A stretch of DNA of 64,000 bases from NCBI RefSeq assembly GCF_000746525.1, contig NZ_CP009048.1:157501-221500 (forward strand). The letters run 5' to 3'. The notes below the pieces were generated by a model. That model searched no databases. It saw only the letters and a list, made by a program, of their open reading frames with translations, and had not been told where the DNA came from. Shown here one piece after another: positions 54,557 to 63,994 of this stretch (position 1 is the stretch's first letter; the number at the start of each line of letters is the position of its first letter). This stretch comes from Pseudomonas alkylphenolica. Lineage in GTDB: Bacteria > Pseudomonadota > Gammaproteobacteria > Pseudomonadales > Pseudomonadaceae. The position numbers and the translations under genes are program-made.

Positions 54557-55564
54557 ATGTCCATCCGCCGTTATGCCCTGGCTGCACTCGCCAGCGCCGT
54601 GTTTGCCGGTTCCGCCATCGCCAAGGACTACGAGTTGTTGAACGTGTCCTACGATCCGACTCGGGAGCTGTACCAGCAGTACAACGCCGAGTTCGTCAAG
54701 CACTGGCAGCAGGCTCACCCGGACGACAAAGTGAAGATCCAGCAGTCCCATGGTGGTTCGGGCAAGCAGGCCCGGGCGGTGATCGACGGCTTGCGCGCCG
54801 ACGTGGTGACCCTGGCCCTGGCCGGCGACATCGACGAAGTGGCCAAGCTCGGCAAGTCCCTGCCGGACACTTGGCAGACCCGCCTGCCGGAAGCCAGCAC
54901 ACCCTACACCTCGACCATCGTGTTCCTGGTGCGCAAGGGCAACCCCAAAGGCATCAAGGACTGGGGCGACTTGATCAAGAATGATGTTTCGGTGATTACC
55001 CCGAACCCGAAAACCTCCGGCGGTGCGCGCTGGAACTTCCTTGCCGCCTGGGCCTACGGCCTGAAAGCCGGTGGCAGCGAAGCCAAGGCCCAGGAGTACG
55101 TGAAGGAGCTGTTCAAGCACGTACCGGTACTCGATACCGGCGCCCGTGGCTCGACCATCACCTTCGTCAACAACGGTCAGGGTGACGTGTTGCTGGCTTG
55201 GGAAAACGAAGCGTTCCTGGCCCTCAAGGAAGACGGTGGCAACGACAAGTTCGAAATCGTCGTGCCGTCGTTGTCGATCCTCGCCGAGCCACCGGTAGCG
55301 GTGGTCGACAAGAATGCCCAGAAGAAGGGGAACGAGCAGATCGCCGAGGCTTACCTCAAGCACCTGTACAGCCCGGCCGGACAGAAAATCGCCGCAGAAA
55401 ACTTCTACCGTCCGCGTGACGCAAAAGTTGCTGCCGAATACGCCAAGCAGTTCCCGAAACTGGATCTGGTAACTATCGACAAAGACTTCGGTGGCTGGAA
55501 AACTGCCCAACCCAAGTTTTTCAACGATGGCGGTGTGTTCGACCAGATCTACACGGCTCAGTGA
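54557..55564 (+). CDS. sbp: Sulfate-binding periplasmic protein
   Basis: This 335-residue protein has a signal peptide ending AIA (about 22) and a mature start [21 protein letters not shown], the signature of sulfate/thiosulfate-binding proteins. The [17 protein letters not shown] block and [19 protein letters not shown] anion-site region are present. GGGAG precedes the ATG. It delivers sulfate to CysTWA encoded next. Confidence 0.95.
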   Translation: MSIRRYALAALASAVFAGSAIAKDYELLNVSYDPTRELYQQYNAEFVKHWQQAHPDDKVKIQQSHGGSGKQARAVIDGLRADVVTLALAGDIDEVAKLGKSLPDTWQTRLPEASTPYTSTIVFLVRKGNPKGIKDWGDLIKNDVSVITPNPKTSGGARWNFLAAWAYGLKAGGSEAKAQEYVKELFKHVPVLDTGARGSTITFVNNGQGDVLLAWENEAFLALKEDGGNDKFEIVVPSLSILAEPPVAVVDKNAQKKGNEQIAEAYLKHLYSPAGQKIAAENFYRPRDAKVAAEYAKQFPKLDLVTIDKDFGGWKTAQPKFFNDGGVFDQIYTAQ

Positions 55565-55651
55565 GGCATGGCCGTCAGGATAATCGCCATTCAGTAGCCA
55601 GCATGGGCCCGGGATTCGTCCCGGGCTTCTTGCGTTCAACCAGGGACCTTT

Positions 55652-56470
55652 ATGTCACGTCGTATCTCCCCTGTCATACCCGGCTTCGGGCTGACGCTGG
55701 GCTACACCTTGGTGTACCTCAGTCTGATTGTGCTCATACCGCTGGGGGCCATGTTCGTGCATGCCGCCCAGCTTACCTGGGAGCAGTTCTGGGCCATCAT
55801 CAGTGCACCGCGTGTGCTCGCCGCGCTCAAGCTGAGCTTCGGTACTGCTCTCTGCGCCGCCATCATCAACGGCATCATTGGCACTTTGCTGGCCTGGGTG
55901 CTGGTGCGCTACACCTTCCCGGGACGCAAGATCATCGAGGCGATGATCGACCTGCCGTTCGCCCTGCCGACCGCCGTGGCCGGTATTGCCCTGACCGCGT
56001 TGTACGCGCCGGCGGGTCTGGTCGGCCAGTTCGCCACTGACCTGGGTTTCAAGATCGCCTACACCCCGCTGGGCATTACCTTGGCGCTGACCTTCGTGAC
56101 CTTGCCGTTCGTAGTGCGAACGGTGCAGCCGGTACTGGCCGACATCCCTCGGGAAGTCGAAGAAGCCGCGGCCTGCCTGGGCGCCAAACCGCTGCAGGTG
56201 TTTCGCTACGTGCTGCTGCCAGCGCTGTTGCCCGCCTGGCTGACCGGTTTTGCCCTGGCCTTTGCCCGCGGTGTCGGTGAGTACGGCTCGGTGATTTTCA
56301 TCGCTGGCAACATGCCGATGAAAACCGAGATCCTGCCGCTGCTGATCATGGTCAAACTCGACCAGTATGACTACACCGGCGCCACTGCCATCGGCGTGTT
56401 GATGCTGGTGGTTTCCTTCATCCTGTTGCTGCTGATCAACCTGCTGCAGCGGCGCATCGAAACCCCTTGA
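55652..56470 (+). CDS. cysT: Sulfate ABC transporter permease CysT
   Basis: This 272-residue inner-membrane permease has about six helices and the ATPase-contact loop [20 protein letters not shown]. The start at 55652 gives [19 protein letters not shown], the usual CysT N-terminus. It pairs with CysW, whose ribosome site AAGGAGG directly follows this stop. Confidence 0.95.
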   Translation: MSRRISPVIPGFGLTLGYTLVYLSLIVLIPLGAMFVHAAQLTWEQFWAIISAPRVLAALKLSFGTALCAAIINGIIGTLLAWVLVRYTFPGRKIIEAMIDLPFALPTAVAGIALTALYAPAGLVGQFATDLGFKIAYTPLGITLALTFVTLPFVVRTVQPVLADIPREVEEAAACLGAKPLQVFRYVLLPALLPAWLTGFALAFARGVGEYGSVIFIAGNMPMKTEILPLLIMVKLDQYDYTGATAIGVLMLVVSFILLLLINLLQRRIETP

Positions 56471-56484
56471 AGGAGGCCACGTCC

Positions 56485-57357
56485 ATGTCTGCATCTACCC
56501 TTGGCGCGGCCGCTTCGGCCAACGCCGCCCGCCGTGGCAGCTCGACCTCGCGGCGAATCCTGATCAGTCTCGGCTGGTTGATCTTCGCCCTGTTCCTGCT
56601 GCTGCCGCTGGTTATCGTGGTGTCCCAGGGCCTGAAAATGGGCCTGGGAACATTCTTTGAAGCGATCTTCGAGGCTGACGCCTTGTCGGCCCTGAAGTTG
56701 ACCCTGATCGCCGTGGCTATCTCGGTGCCACTGAACCTGGTGTTCGGTGTCAGCGCCGCCTGGTGCGTGAGCAAGTACAACTTCCGTGGCAAGAGCATCC
56801 TGGTGACGCTGATCGACCTGCCATTCTCGGTATCGCCGGTGATCGCAGGTCTGGTCTATGTGCTGATGTTCGGCGCCCAGGGCCTGTTCGGGCCGTGGCT
56901 GCAGGACCACGACATCCAGATCGTCTTCGCCTTGCCGGGCATTGTTCTGGCGACCATCTTCGTCACCGTGCCCTTCGTCGCCCGTGAGCTGATCCCGCTG
57001 ATGCAGGAGCAGGGCACTCAAGAGGAAGAGGCTGCGCGTTTGTTGGGCGCCAACGGCTGGCAGATGTTCTGGCACGTGACCCTGCCCAACATCAAATGGG
57101 GCCTGATCTACGGTGTGGTGCTGTGTACCGCGCGGGCGATGGGTGAGTTCGGTGCGGTGTCGGTGGTTTCCGGGCACATTCGCGGGGTGACCAACACCTT
57201 GCCGCTGCACGTCGAGATCCTCTACAACGAATACAACCACGTTGCGGCCTTCAGCGTCGCCAGCCTGTTGCTGATCCTGGCGCTCTTCATCCTGCTGCTC
57301 AAGCAGTGGAGCGAGAACCGTATTAACCGTCTGCGCCATAGCGCAGCGGAGGAATAA
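56485..57357 (+). CDS. cysW: Sulfate ABC transporter permease CysW
   Basis: This 290-residue permease has six predicted helices and the coupling loop [23 protein letters not shown] 56485 has AAGGAGG eight bases upstream; the frame opens at TTG 56467 within that site, which is not the start. The stop is three bases before cysA. Confidence 0.94.
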   Translation: MSASTLGAAASANAARRGSSTSRRILISLGWLIFALFLLLPLVIVVSQGLKMGLGTFFEAIFEADALSALKLTLIAVAISVPLNLVFGVSAAWCVSKYNFRGKSILVTLIDLPFSVSPVIAGLVYVLMFGAQGLFGPWLQDHDIQIVFALPGIVLATIFVTVPFVARELIPLMQEQGTQEEEAARLLGANGWQMFWHVTLPNIKWGLIYGVVLCTARAMGEFGAVSVVSGHIRGVTNTLPLHVEILYNEYNHVAAFSVASLLLILALFILLLKQWSENRINRLRHSAAEE

Positions 57358-57360
57358 TTC

Positions 57361-58350
57361 ATGTCGATCGAAGTTCGTAACGTCAGCAAGCGCTTCAACG
57401 CTTTCCAGGCTCTGGACAGCATCAACCTGGATATCCACAGCGGTGAGCTGGTGGCGCTGCTTGGTCCGTCCGGTTGCGGCAAAACTACTTTGCTGCGGAT
57501 CATCGCCGGGCTGGAAACCCCAGACCAGGGCAATATCGTTTTCCACGGTGAGGATGTTTCCGGTCACGATGTGCGTGATCGCAACGTCGGTTTCGTGTTC
57601 CAGCACTACGCCCTGTTCCGCCACATGAGCGTGTTCGACAACGTCGCTTTCGGTCTGCGCATGAAGCCCAAGGCCGAGCGGCCGAGCGAGAGCAAGATTG
57701 CCGAGAAGGTCCATGAGCTGTTGAACATGGTTCAGCTCGACTGGCTCAGCGACCGTTATCCCGAGCAGCTTTCCGGTGGTCAGCGCCAGCGTATCGCCCT
57801 GGCGCGCGCCCTGGCCGTTGAGCCCAAGGTGCTGCTGCTCGACGAGCCGTTCGGCGCCCTCGATGCCAAGGTGCGTAAAGAGCTGCGCCGCTGGCTGGCG
57901 CGTCTGCACGAAGATATCAACCTGACGTCGGTGTTTGTGACCCACGACCAGGAAGAGGCGATGGAAGTTGCCGACCGTATTGTGGTGATGAATAAAGGCG
58001 TGATCGAGCAGATCGGTTCGCCGGGCGAGGTGTACGAAAACCCGGCCAGTGATTTCGTTTACCACTTCCTCGGTGACTCCAACCGCCTGCACCTGAGCGA
58101 AGGTCACCACGTGCTGTTCCGGCCTCATGAAGTGTCGCTGTCGCGGCATGAAATTGAGGGGCATCATGCGGCTGAAGTACGTGATATCCGGCCGCTGGGC
58201 GCAACTACCCGGGTGACCTTGAAGGTCGAAGGGCAGAGCGAGCTGATCGAGGCTGAAGTGGTCAAGGACCATGACAGCCTGAGTGGCCTGGCGCGTGGCG
58301 AGACCCTGTTCTTCAAGCCCAAGGTCTGGCAGAAAGTCGCCAATATCTGA
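57361..58350 (+). CDS. cysA: Sulfate ABC transporter ATPase CysA
   Basis: This 329-residue ATPase has Walker [10 protein letters not shown], signature LSGGQRQR, Walker [14 protein letters not shown], the switch His in FVTHDQEEA and a C-terminal TOBE-like regulatory region (about 240-325). GGAGGA precedes the ATG. It ends the sbp-cysTWA operon; a REP pair follows. Confidence 0.95.
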   Translation: MSIEVRNVSKRFNAFQALDSINLDIHSGELVALLGPSGCGKTTLLRIIAGLETPDQGNIVFHGEDVSGHDVRDRNVGFVFQHYALFRHMSVFDNVAFGLRMKPKAERPSESKIAEKVHELLNMVQLDWLSDRYPEQLSGGQRQRIALARALAVEPKVLLLDEPFGALDAKVRKELRRWLARLHEDINLTSVFVTHDQEEAMEVADRIVVMNKGVIEQIGSPGEVYENPASDFVYHFLGDSNRLHLSEGHHVLFRPHEVSLSRHEIEGHHAAEVRDIRPLGATTRVTLKVEGQSELIEAEVVKDHDSLSGLARGETLFFKPKVWQKVANI

Positions 58351-58360
58351 GTCATCCTCA

Positions 58361-58426
58361 ATCGCGGGGCAAGCCCGCTCCCACAGGGTATGTAAAACAC
58401 CTGTGGGAGCGGGCTTGCCCCGCGAT
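58361..58426. repeat. REP pair (inverted)
   Basis: ATCGCGGGGCAAGCCCGCTC and its inverse ending CCCCGCGAT, separated by about 24 bases, directly after cysA. Confidence 0.93.
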
Positions 58427-58620
58427 CGCATTTCCCCTCCCTGAACCCCCAACAAGCACCACATCTAGCACGCGTTAGGTGCTCGTTCACGCCTGCGCGG
58501 CATATGCATTTTTCTCATAAAAAGTATCGGCCAAAGGCATTTGCCCTACCTCTGCCGCACTCCTTATAAAGGTCATCTCCTATTCGATAAATCTATTTCA
58601 ACTAATAAATAAATAGCTAA

Positions 58621-58638
58621 CAGGAATATGCATTCCTG
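58621..58638. promoter_or_regulatory. Palindrome CAGGAAT-ATGC-ATTCCTG before the TonB receptor
   Basis: A perfect 7+7 inverted repeat lies 14 bases before the ATG of the receptor, close to its ribosome site (CAGGAG). It could be a repressor site or an RNA hairpin masking translation. It does not look like a Fur box. Confidence 0.55.
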
Positions 58639-58652
58639 GCCAGGAGCCGCCC

Positions 58653-60995
58653 ATGAGCCCGACCCATCGCCTTGCACCTCTCTCTTCACGGCGGCTCCAG
58701 CGCCTGCCCCTGGCCCTGCTGCTGGCCGGCAGTACGCACTGGTTGCCGGCCCAGGCCGCCGAACCGCAACAGACTGCGGTGAAAGCCAGCGACAGCCAGC
58801 TCAAGACCGTCACCGTGACCGCCCGGCGTCGCGAGGAGAGTGCCCAGGACGTGCCGACACCGATGAGTGTGATCGATGGCCAGGCGCTGGAAACCCAGCG
58901 CGTGTACCGCATACAAGACCTGCAGCAACTGGTGCCGAGCGTCAACGTTGCCTACATGCATGCGCGCCAGTCCAGCGTGTCGATTCGCGGTCTGGGCAAC
59001 AACCCTGCCAGTGATGGCCTGGAAGGCAGCGTCGGCCTGTACCTGGACAACGTCTACCTCGGCCGTCCGGGCATGGCGGTGTTCGACCTGATGGACATCG
59101 AGCAACTGGAAGTACTGCGCGGTCCGCAAGGTACCCTGTTCGGCAAGAACACCACCGCCGGGGTGATCAACATCAGCACCCGCGCACCGAGCTTTACCCC
59201 CGAGCGCAGCATCGAAACTTCGGTGGGCGAGGATGGCTACTTCCAGACCAAGGGCACCCTGTCCGGGCCCTTGAGCGAGACGCTGGCCGGGCGCATTTCG
59301 GCCTACCGGACCCGCAGCGACGGCGACATCAAGAACGAGTTCGACGGCCATACCCTCAATGGCGGTTCGCGCCAGGGCTTTCGTGGTCAGCTGCTATACA
59401 AGCCCAGCGAGCAGTTCAACCTGCGCTGGATCGGCGACTACAACGAAGAGGATTCCAGTGCCGGCACGCGTTTGCTGTACAGCACCGGGCCGACCATCAA
59501 CGGTGTCAATCGCTACGAAGCCCGGGCCAAGGCGGCAGGTGCCACGCTGATCGATGGCAGCACGCGCAAGGTCAACCTGGACAGCGACCAACAGGTCACG
59601 GTGTTCCAGGGTGGGACCTCGCTTGAGGCCAACTGGACCCTGGACAACGATTTCACCCTCACGTCTGTCAGTTCCTACCGCTGGTGGGACTTCACCCCGC
59701 GCAACGACGAGGGCCTGAACGTGCCTGCGGCGTTCAACTCCGGGGTTTCGGTGCGCGACAAGCAGTACTCGCAGGAATTTCGCCTGGCGTCACCCACCGG
59801 TGGCTTCTTTGACTACGTACTGGGCGCCTATTACTTCGGTTCCGATCTGGATAACAAATCCTTCGTCTATTACGGTCCCCAGGCGGATATCTGGAATGGC
59901 ACCCCGGCCGGTGCCCTGGCCAATGTCACCACGCTCGGCAAGGGCCATATCGAGACCGACAGCTTTGCCCTGTTCGGCCAAGGCACCTGGCACCTGACCG
60001 AGCGCCTGGACTTCACCGCCGGTATCCGTGGCACCTATGAAGAGAAAAGCGCCTGGGTCGATCGCGCAGCCCCCGTCGGCGGTGCTGCTGTCAGCGGCGC
60101 TGCGGCCGCTGTCCGTCAGGGCCGGGTGGGGGCGTACGACTCGGGTGATCTGAACCAGTACACCTTCAGCCCCTCGGGCCTGCTCAACCTGAGCTATCGC
60201 TTTACCGATGATCTGCTCGGCTATGCCACCTTGTCCCATGGCGAGAAGTCCGGCGGCGTCAACCTGACGGTGGCGACCGCGCCGGTGGCCGGTGCCGACT
60301 CGCTGCTGGTCGGTACCGAGCGGGCCAACAATGCCGAACTGGGTCTGAAGAGCACCCTCTGGGATCGCCGTCTGCAGCTCAACGCCAACCTGTTCTGGAC
60401 CGAAGTGCATGGCTACCAGACCAACGCCTACGACGAAGCCAACCGTGTGCAGTACCTGACCAACGCAGGTTCCGTGCGCTCGCGCGGGGTCGAAGTGGAG
60501 AGCACCCTGGTACCGATCCGCGGCCTGACCTTGAACCTCAACGGCTCCTACAACGATGTGCGTTACCTGTCCTACAAAGACGCCCCGTGCGCCCCGGAAG
60601 TCGCCTTGCAGCCAGGGGCACCGGCTTCCTGCGACCTCACCGGGCATCAGGTGGTCGGCGCCTCGAAATGGATCGGCAATGCCAACGGCCAGTACCAGTG
60701 GGATCTGGACAACGGCCTGCAGCCCTATGTCACCGCCAGCTATGCCTTCCGCTCCAAGGCAGTGGGCACGGTTGAGGACTCCGACTTCGCACAGATCCCC
60801 AGCTACGCCGTGGTCAACCTGTCCACCGGCTTGCGCGGCGATCTCGGTCAGGGCCAGTGGGACGTCTCGCTGTGGCTGAAAAACGCCTTCGACAAGACCT
60901 ACTACACCACCCTCTGGAGCGCTGCCAACGGTGGTTATGAAGGCCTGGTGGGCACACCGAAAACGCTGGGCCTGACCGGTCGTTACGACTTCTGA
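58653..60995 (+). CDS. TonB-dependent outer-membrane receptor
   Basis: This 780-residue receptor has a signal peptide to about 35 (ending PAQA). A TonB-box-like segment follows (LKTVTVTARRREESAQDVP), then a plug domain (about 60-165, with SVSIRGLGNNP and VEVLRGPQGTLFGKNTTAGVIN-type blocks) and a beta barrel to the C-terminal aromatic residue (LTGRYDF). GGAG precedes the ATG. It sits between sulfate transport genes and tonB-exbB-exbD. It resembles PA0192 next to tonB2-exbB1-exbD1 of P. aeruginosa (recalled). The ligand is unknown; a sulfur compound is suggested only by context. Confidence 0.9.
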   Translation: MSPTHRLAPLSSRRLQRLPLALLLAGSTHWLPAQAAEPQQTAVKASDSQLKTVTVTARRREESAQDVPTPMSVIDGQALETQRVYRIQDLQQLVPSVNVAYMHARQSSVSIRGLGNNPASDGLEGSVGLYLDNVYLGRPGMAVFDLMDIEQLEVLRGPQGTLFGKNTTAGVINISTRAPSFTPERSIETSVGEDGYFQTKGTLSGPLSETLAGRISAYRTRSDGDIKNEFDGHTLNGGSRQGFRGQLLYKPSEQFNLRWIGDYNEEDSSAGTRLLYSTGPTINGVNRYEARAKAAGATLIDGSTRKVNLDSDQQVTVFQGGTSLEANWTLDNDFTLTSVSSYRWWDFTPRNDEGLNVPAAFNSGVSVRDKQYSQEFRLASPTGGFFDYVLGAYYFGSDLDNKSFVYYGPQADIWNGTPAGALANVTTLGKGHIETDSFALFGQGTWHLTERLDFTAGIRGTYEEKSAWVDRAAPVGGAAVSGAAAAVRQGRVGAYDSGDLNQYTFSPSGLLNLSYRFTDDLLGYATLSHGEKSGGVNLTVATAPVAGADSLLVGTERANNAELGLKSTLWDRRLQLNANLFWTEVHGYQTNAYDEANRVQYLTNAGSVRSRGVEVESTLVPIRGLTLNLNGSYNDVRYLSYKDAPCAPEVALQPGAPASCDLTGHQVVGASKWIGNANGQYQWDLDNGLQPYVTASYAFRSKAVGTVEDSDFAQIPSYAVVNLSTGLRGDLGQGQWDVSLWLKNAFDKTYYTTLWSAANGGYEGLVGTPKTLGLTGRYDF

Positions 60996-61006
60996 GAACG
61001 GTTTTT

Positions 61007-61047
61007 CGATGCCTGCCCTGAATACTTTTCATGCGCGGCAGGCATCG
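61007..61047 (+). terminator. Hairpin after the TonB receptor gene
   Basis: CGATGCCTGCC (61007-61017) and GGCAGGCATCG (61037-61047) are a perfect 11-bp inverted repeat 11 bases after the receptor stop. There is no strong U tract, so it may stabilise the mRNA end rather than terminate. Confidence 0.6.
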
Positions 61048-61240
61048 TCAACCCGGCGATTGGGCCAAGCCCTTGAATGGCGCGGGGTAGAGCGAGAGGT
61101 TGGTTTTGGTTATTCATTTAAGTTCTATTCATAACTTTAAAGATTACTTTAAGAAATAAGCCGGCAGCAGTGATGATCCACACAGCGAAGGCAAATGAGC
61201 TGCCTTCGGTGAAACACATAGCGATCCCAGGAGTTGATCA

Positions 61241-62010
61241 ATGGGTAATGTCCAGACCGCCGCTACCGCGCTCAATGTGCTTTGGCGCCAGACGCCGAGC
61301 GGTGAGCTGGTCGATCTCGGCCGACCGCACCGTGTCCCCTTGGCGCACCAACGTCTTCAGCGCACGCCGAAAAGCGCCTTGGGGCGCCGGGAAAAAATCC
61401 TCCTGGGGGTTTTCGCCCTGGTTCTGCACGGTGGCGTTGCCTACTGGCTCAGCCAGACGCCAACGCCGGTGCTGCCGGTGGTGCCGCCGGAAATTCCACC
61501 AATGACCATCGAGTTTTCGCAGCCAGCGCCGCCCGTAGTCGAGCCACCACCGCCTGCGCCACCACCTACCGTGGTCGCGCCACCGCCACCGGTGGTCGAT
61601 GAGCTGGCGGCAAAACCTGCACCCAAGCCGCTACCCAAACCCAAGCCTGTGGCAAAACCCGTGGCCAAGCCGCAGCCCAAATCTGCGCCCAAGGCGGTCG
61701 AGCAGCCTCTCGCGCCACCGCAACCGGTTGCCGCACCGACGCCGCCTGCGCCGGGTACCTGAAGAATCCGGCCCCGGAGTACCCGGCGCTGGCCCACCGG
61801 CGCGGCTGGGAAGGCACGGTGATGTTGCGCGTGCATGTCCTGGCCAGCGGCAAACCCGGTGAGATTCAGCTGCAAAAAAGCAGTGGCCGCCAGCAGCTCG
61901 ACGACGCCGCTCTGGCAGCGGTCAAACGCTGGAGCTTCGTTCCGGCCAAGCAGGGTGAGGTGGCCGTGGACGGCTGGGTCAGTGTGCCGATCGAATTCAA
62001 GATCCACTAA
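61241..62010 (+). pseudogene. tonB: tonB energy-transducing protein gene, frameshifted
   Basis: Frame 1 (61241-61762) codes for an N-terminal cytoplasmic extension, a membrane helix (about 52-70) and a long Pro-rich stretch (PPPAPPPTVV, KPKPVAKPVAKP) and stops at TGA 61760-61762. The conserved TonB C-terminal domain continues in another frame: YLKNPAPEYPALAHRRGWEG from 61756, then MLRVHVLASGKPGEIQLQKS and ending VPIEFKIH at 62010. A one-base loss (or two-base gain) in the GC-rich repeat around 61700-61755 explains the break. No slippery heptamer is visible there, so a mutation or sequencing error is likelier than programmed frameshifting. AGGAG precedes the ATG; exbB and exbD follow. Confidence 0.85.
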
Positions 62011-62037
62011 TTCGCGCTAACAGAGAGAGTATTGATC

Positions 62038-62760
62038 ATGACGTTATTGGCATCCCCCCTCGAATCCATCGAAAGCGCGGTGATCTGGCTGCTGGTGGGC
62101 TTCTCTGTCATCACTTGGGGTTTGGCCCTGATCAAAGGTGTGCAGTTTGTCCGTCTGAAAAACCAGGACAAGCGTTTCCACAGACACTTCTGGGCCGCTT
62201 CCAGCCTGGATGTCGCCGCGCAACTGAGCGAAACCCAGCCAGGCGCGGCTGCCCGGGTGGCCCAGGCCGGTTACGCCGCCATTGCCGTTGGCGAGCCCGG
62301 TCAGGCCAGCGACCTGAGCCAGGCCATCAACCATCAGGACCGCCTGGAGCGCGCCCTGCGCCAGCAGATCGTGCGTGAGCGACGCTCGCTGGAAAGCGGC
62401 TTGGCGGTGGTCGCCAGTATCGGCAGTACCTCGCCGTTCATCGGTCTGTTCGGTACGGTCTGGGGCATCATGGAAGCCCTCAAGGGCATCAGCGCGGCGG
62501 GCTCGGCCAGCCTTGAAACCGTTGCCGGCCCTATCGGTGCGGCGCTGGTCGCCACCGGTGTGGGGATCGCCGTCGCGGTGCCGGCGGTGCTGGTTTACAA
62601 CTACTTCCTGCGGCGCCTGAAGCTGACCGCTGCTGATCTCGATGACTTCGCTCACGACTTCTACAGCCTGGCGCAGAAGAGCGCCTTCCGCGTGCTGGTG
62701 CACCCAACAGCCTACAAGCCGGCCAGCAGCACCGCGCAAAAAGTGAAGGAGGCTTCCTGA
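62038..62760 (+). CDS. exbB: ExbB, TonB-system proton channel subunit
   Basis: This 240-residue MotA/TolQ/ExbB protein has three membrane helices (about 14-35, 127-150 and 170-195). The conserved GSTSPFIGLFGTVWGIMEAL and GPIGAALVATGVGIAVAVPA blocks line the channel. ATG 62038 has GAGAG upstream; an in-frame TTG at 62032 is less likely. With ExbD it would energise TonB for the receptor upstream. Confidence 0.93.
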   Translation: MTLLASPLESIESAVIWLLVGFSVITWGLALIKGVQFVRLKNQDKRFHRHFWAASSLDVAAQLSETQPGAAARVAQAGYAAIAVGEPGQASDLSQAINHQDRLERALRQQIVRERRSLESGLAVVASIGSTSPFIGLFGTVWGIMEALKGISAAGSASLETVAGPIGAALVATGVGIAVAVPAVLVYNYFLRRLKLTAADLDDFAHDFYSLAQKSAFRVLVHPTAYKPASSTAQKVKEAS

Positions 62761-62761
62761 T

Positions 62762-63163
62762 ATGGCCTTCTCGACCCAGGACAGTGACGAAGTACTCAGC
62801 GAGATCAACGTGACGCCGCTGGTCGACGTGATGCTGGTGTTGCTGGTGGTGTTCATCGTCACCGCTCCGCTGCTGACCAACGCCATCCCGATCAACCTGC
62901 CGAAGACCGAAGCCGTGGCGCCGGTGGAGCAGAAAGACCCGTTGGTGGTGAGCATCGATGGCGGCGGCAAACTGTTCATCAACAAGGATGAGATCCAGCC
63001 CGACCTGCTGGAAATCAGCCTGCAGACCGCCAAGGCCAAGGATCCGGAACTGCGTGTGCAGCTGCAGGCCGACGATGGCGTGAATTATGGGGAAGTGGCG
63101 CGCGCCATGGCCTCGATCGAACGTGCGGGGATTACCAAGCTGTCGGTGATCACCGCCCGCTGA
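62762..63163 (+). CDS. exbD: ExbD, TonB-system proton channel subunit
   Basis: This 133-residue protein has a short cytoplasmic N-terminus (EVLSEINVTPLVDVMLVLLV), one membrane helix (about 17-38) with the proton-path Asp in PLVDVML, and a periplasmic domain. AAGGAGG precedes the ATG. It starts one base after the exbB stop and is the last gene of the operon. Confidence 0.94.
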   Translation: MAFSTQDSDEVLSEINVTPLVDVMLVLLVVFIVTAPLLTNAIPINLPKTEAVAPVEQKDPLVVSIDGGGKLFINKDEIQPDLLEISLQTAKAKDPELRVQLQADDGVNYGEVARAMASIERAGITKLSVITAR

Positions 63164-63188
63164 GCAACACACCTCAGGCAAGTCTTCA

Positions 63189-63225
63189 GGGGCCATTCCT
63201 GGGCAGGGGGTGGTCCCTTTTTTTT
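63189..63225 (+). terminator. Probable terminator after exbD
   Basis: GGGGCCA (about 63190-63196) can pair with TGGTCCC, allowing a G-U pair, followed by TTTTTTTT. It lies about 26 bases after exbD. Confidence 0.6.
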
Positions 63226-63228
63226 GCC

Positions 63229-63300
63229 GGTGGGAGCGGGCTTGCCCCGCGATGCGATGTGACTGACAAGCCGCCATCGCGGGGCAAGCCCGCTCCCACC
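63229..63300. repeat. REP pair (inverted)
   Basis: GGTGGGAGCGGGCTTGCCCC and its inverse with about 25 bases between, following the exbD terminator. Confidence 0.93.
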
Positions 63301-63412
63301 GGGGTAGAAGTTGATAGTTTGGTTATTAATAAATATCTTCTTATTCCTTTACGAATATAACCACCTCCCTATACTTGGCCTCAAGCACGCAAACCCAGCA
63401 GGAGGCGTCCCC

Positions 63413-63994
63413 ATGCGCAACACGTCGATTCGTTACCTGATTGTGCCGGGCTGGCAAGGTTCGCCAGAAGATCATTGGCAGAGTCACTGGCAGCAAGTGC
63501 TGCCCAACAGTGCGCGGGTCGAACAGCTCGACTGGGTGACGCCGCAGCGCCACGACTGGGTGGCGGCTCTGGAACAGGCCGTGGCCGCTGACGATTCGCC
63601 GGTGATCCTGATTGCCCACAGCCTGGGCTGCATCACCGTCGCCCATTGGGCTGCACAAGCCAGTGCCAGCCTGCTGCGTCGTGTGCGCGGCGCTTTGCTG
63701 GTAGCGCCAGCTGATGTCGAGCGCCCGACGTGCTCGCCAGCCTTGCGCAACTTCGCGCCGATTGCCCAGCAGTTGTTGCCGTTCCCGAGCCAGGTGGTCA
63801 GCTCCGACAACGATCCGGCAATCAGTGCACCACGCGCCATGCAGCTGGCGCGAGCCTGGGGCGCCGAGGTGGGTTTTCTGGCCGGGGCCGGGCATATCAA
63901 CGTCAAGTCCGGGCATCGCCGCTGGGAGCAGGGCTTCGCCTACCTGTACCGCCTGCAGAACCGTCTGGAACAACACGCCCTTCGCCGCGCCTGA
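63413..63994 (+). CDS. RBBP9/YdeN-family alpha/beta hydrolase
   Basis: This 193-residue serine hydrolase starts with the family signature YLIVPGWQGSPEDHWQSHWQ, has the nucleophile elbow AHSLGC (Ser near 68), an Asp in SDNDPAIS and a His in GAGHINVKSG, completing the triad. AGGAGG precedes ATG 63413; an earlier frame start is not supported. An AT-rich promoter region lies at about 63310-63370. The substrate is unknown. The gene ends six bases before the window edge. Confidence 0.88.
   Translation: MRNTSIRYLIVPGWQGSPEDHWQSHWQQVLPNSARVEQLDWVTPQRHDWVAALEQAVAADDSPVILIAHSLGCITVAHWAAQASASLLRRVRGALLVAPADVERPTCSPALRNFAPIAQQLLPFPSQVVSSDNDPAISAPRAMQLARAWGAEVGFLAGAGHINVKSGHRRWEQGFAYLYRLQNRLEQHALRRA

Larger units (their letters stand above)
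58351..58652. other. Intergenic region between cysA and the TonB receptor
   Basis: These 302 bases hold a REP pair (58361-58426), then an AT-rich stretch from about 58500 to 58620 that should contain the receptor promoter, and a palindrome at 58621-58638. No gene was seen. Confidence 0.7.

Noticed and set aside
61740..61765. Programmed -1 frameshift in tonB
   Set aside because: No X-XXY-YYZ slippery heptamer or clear downstream pseudoknot is visible near the stop; a simple indel is more likely.
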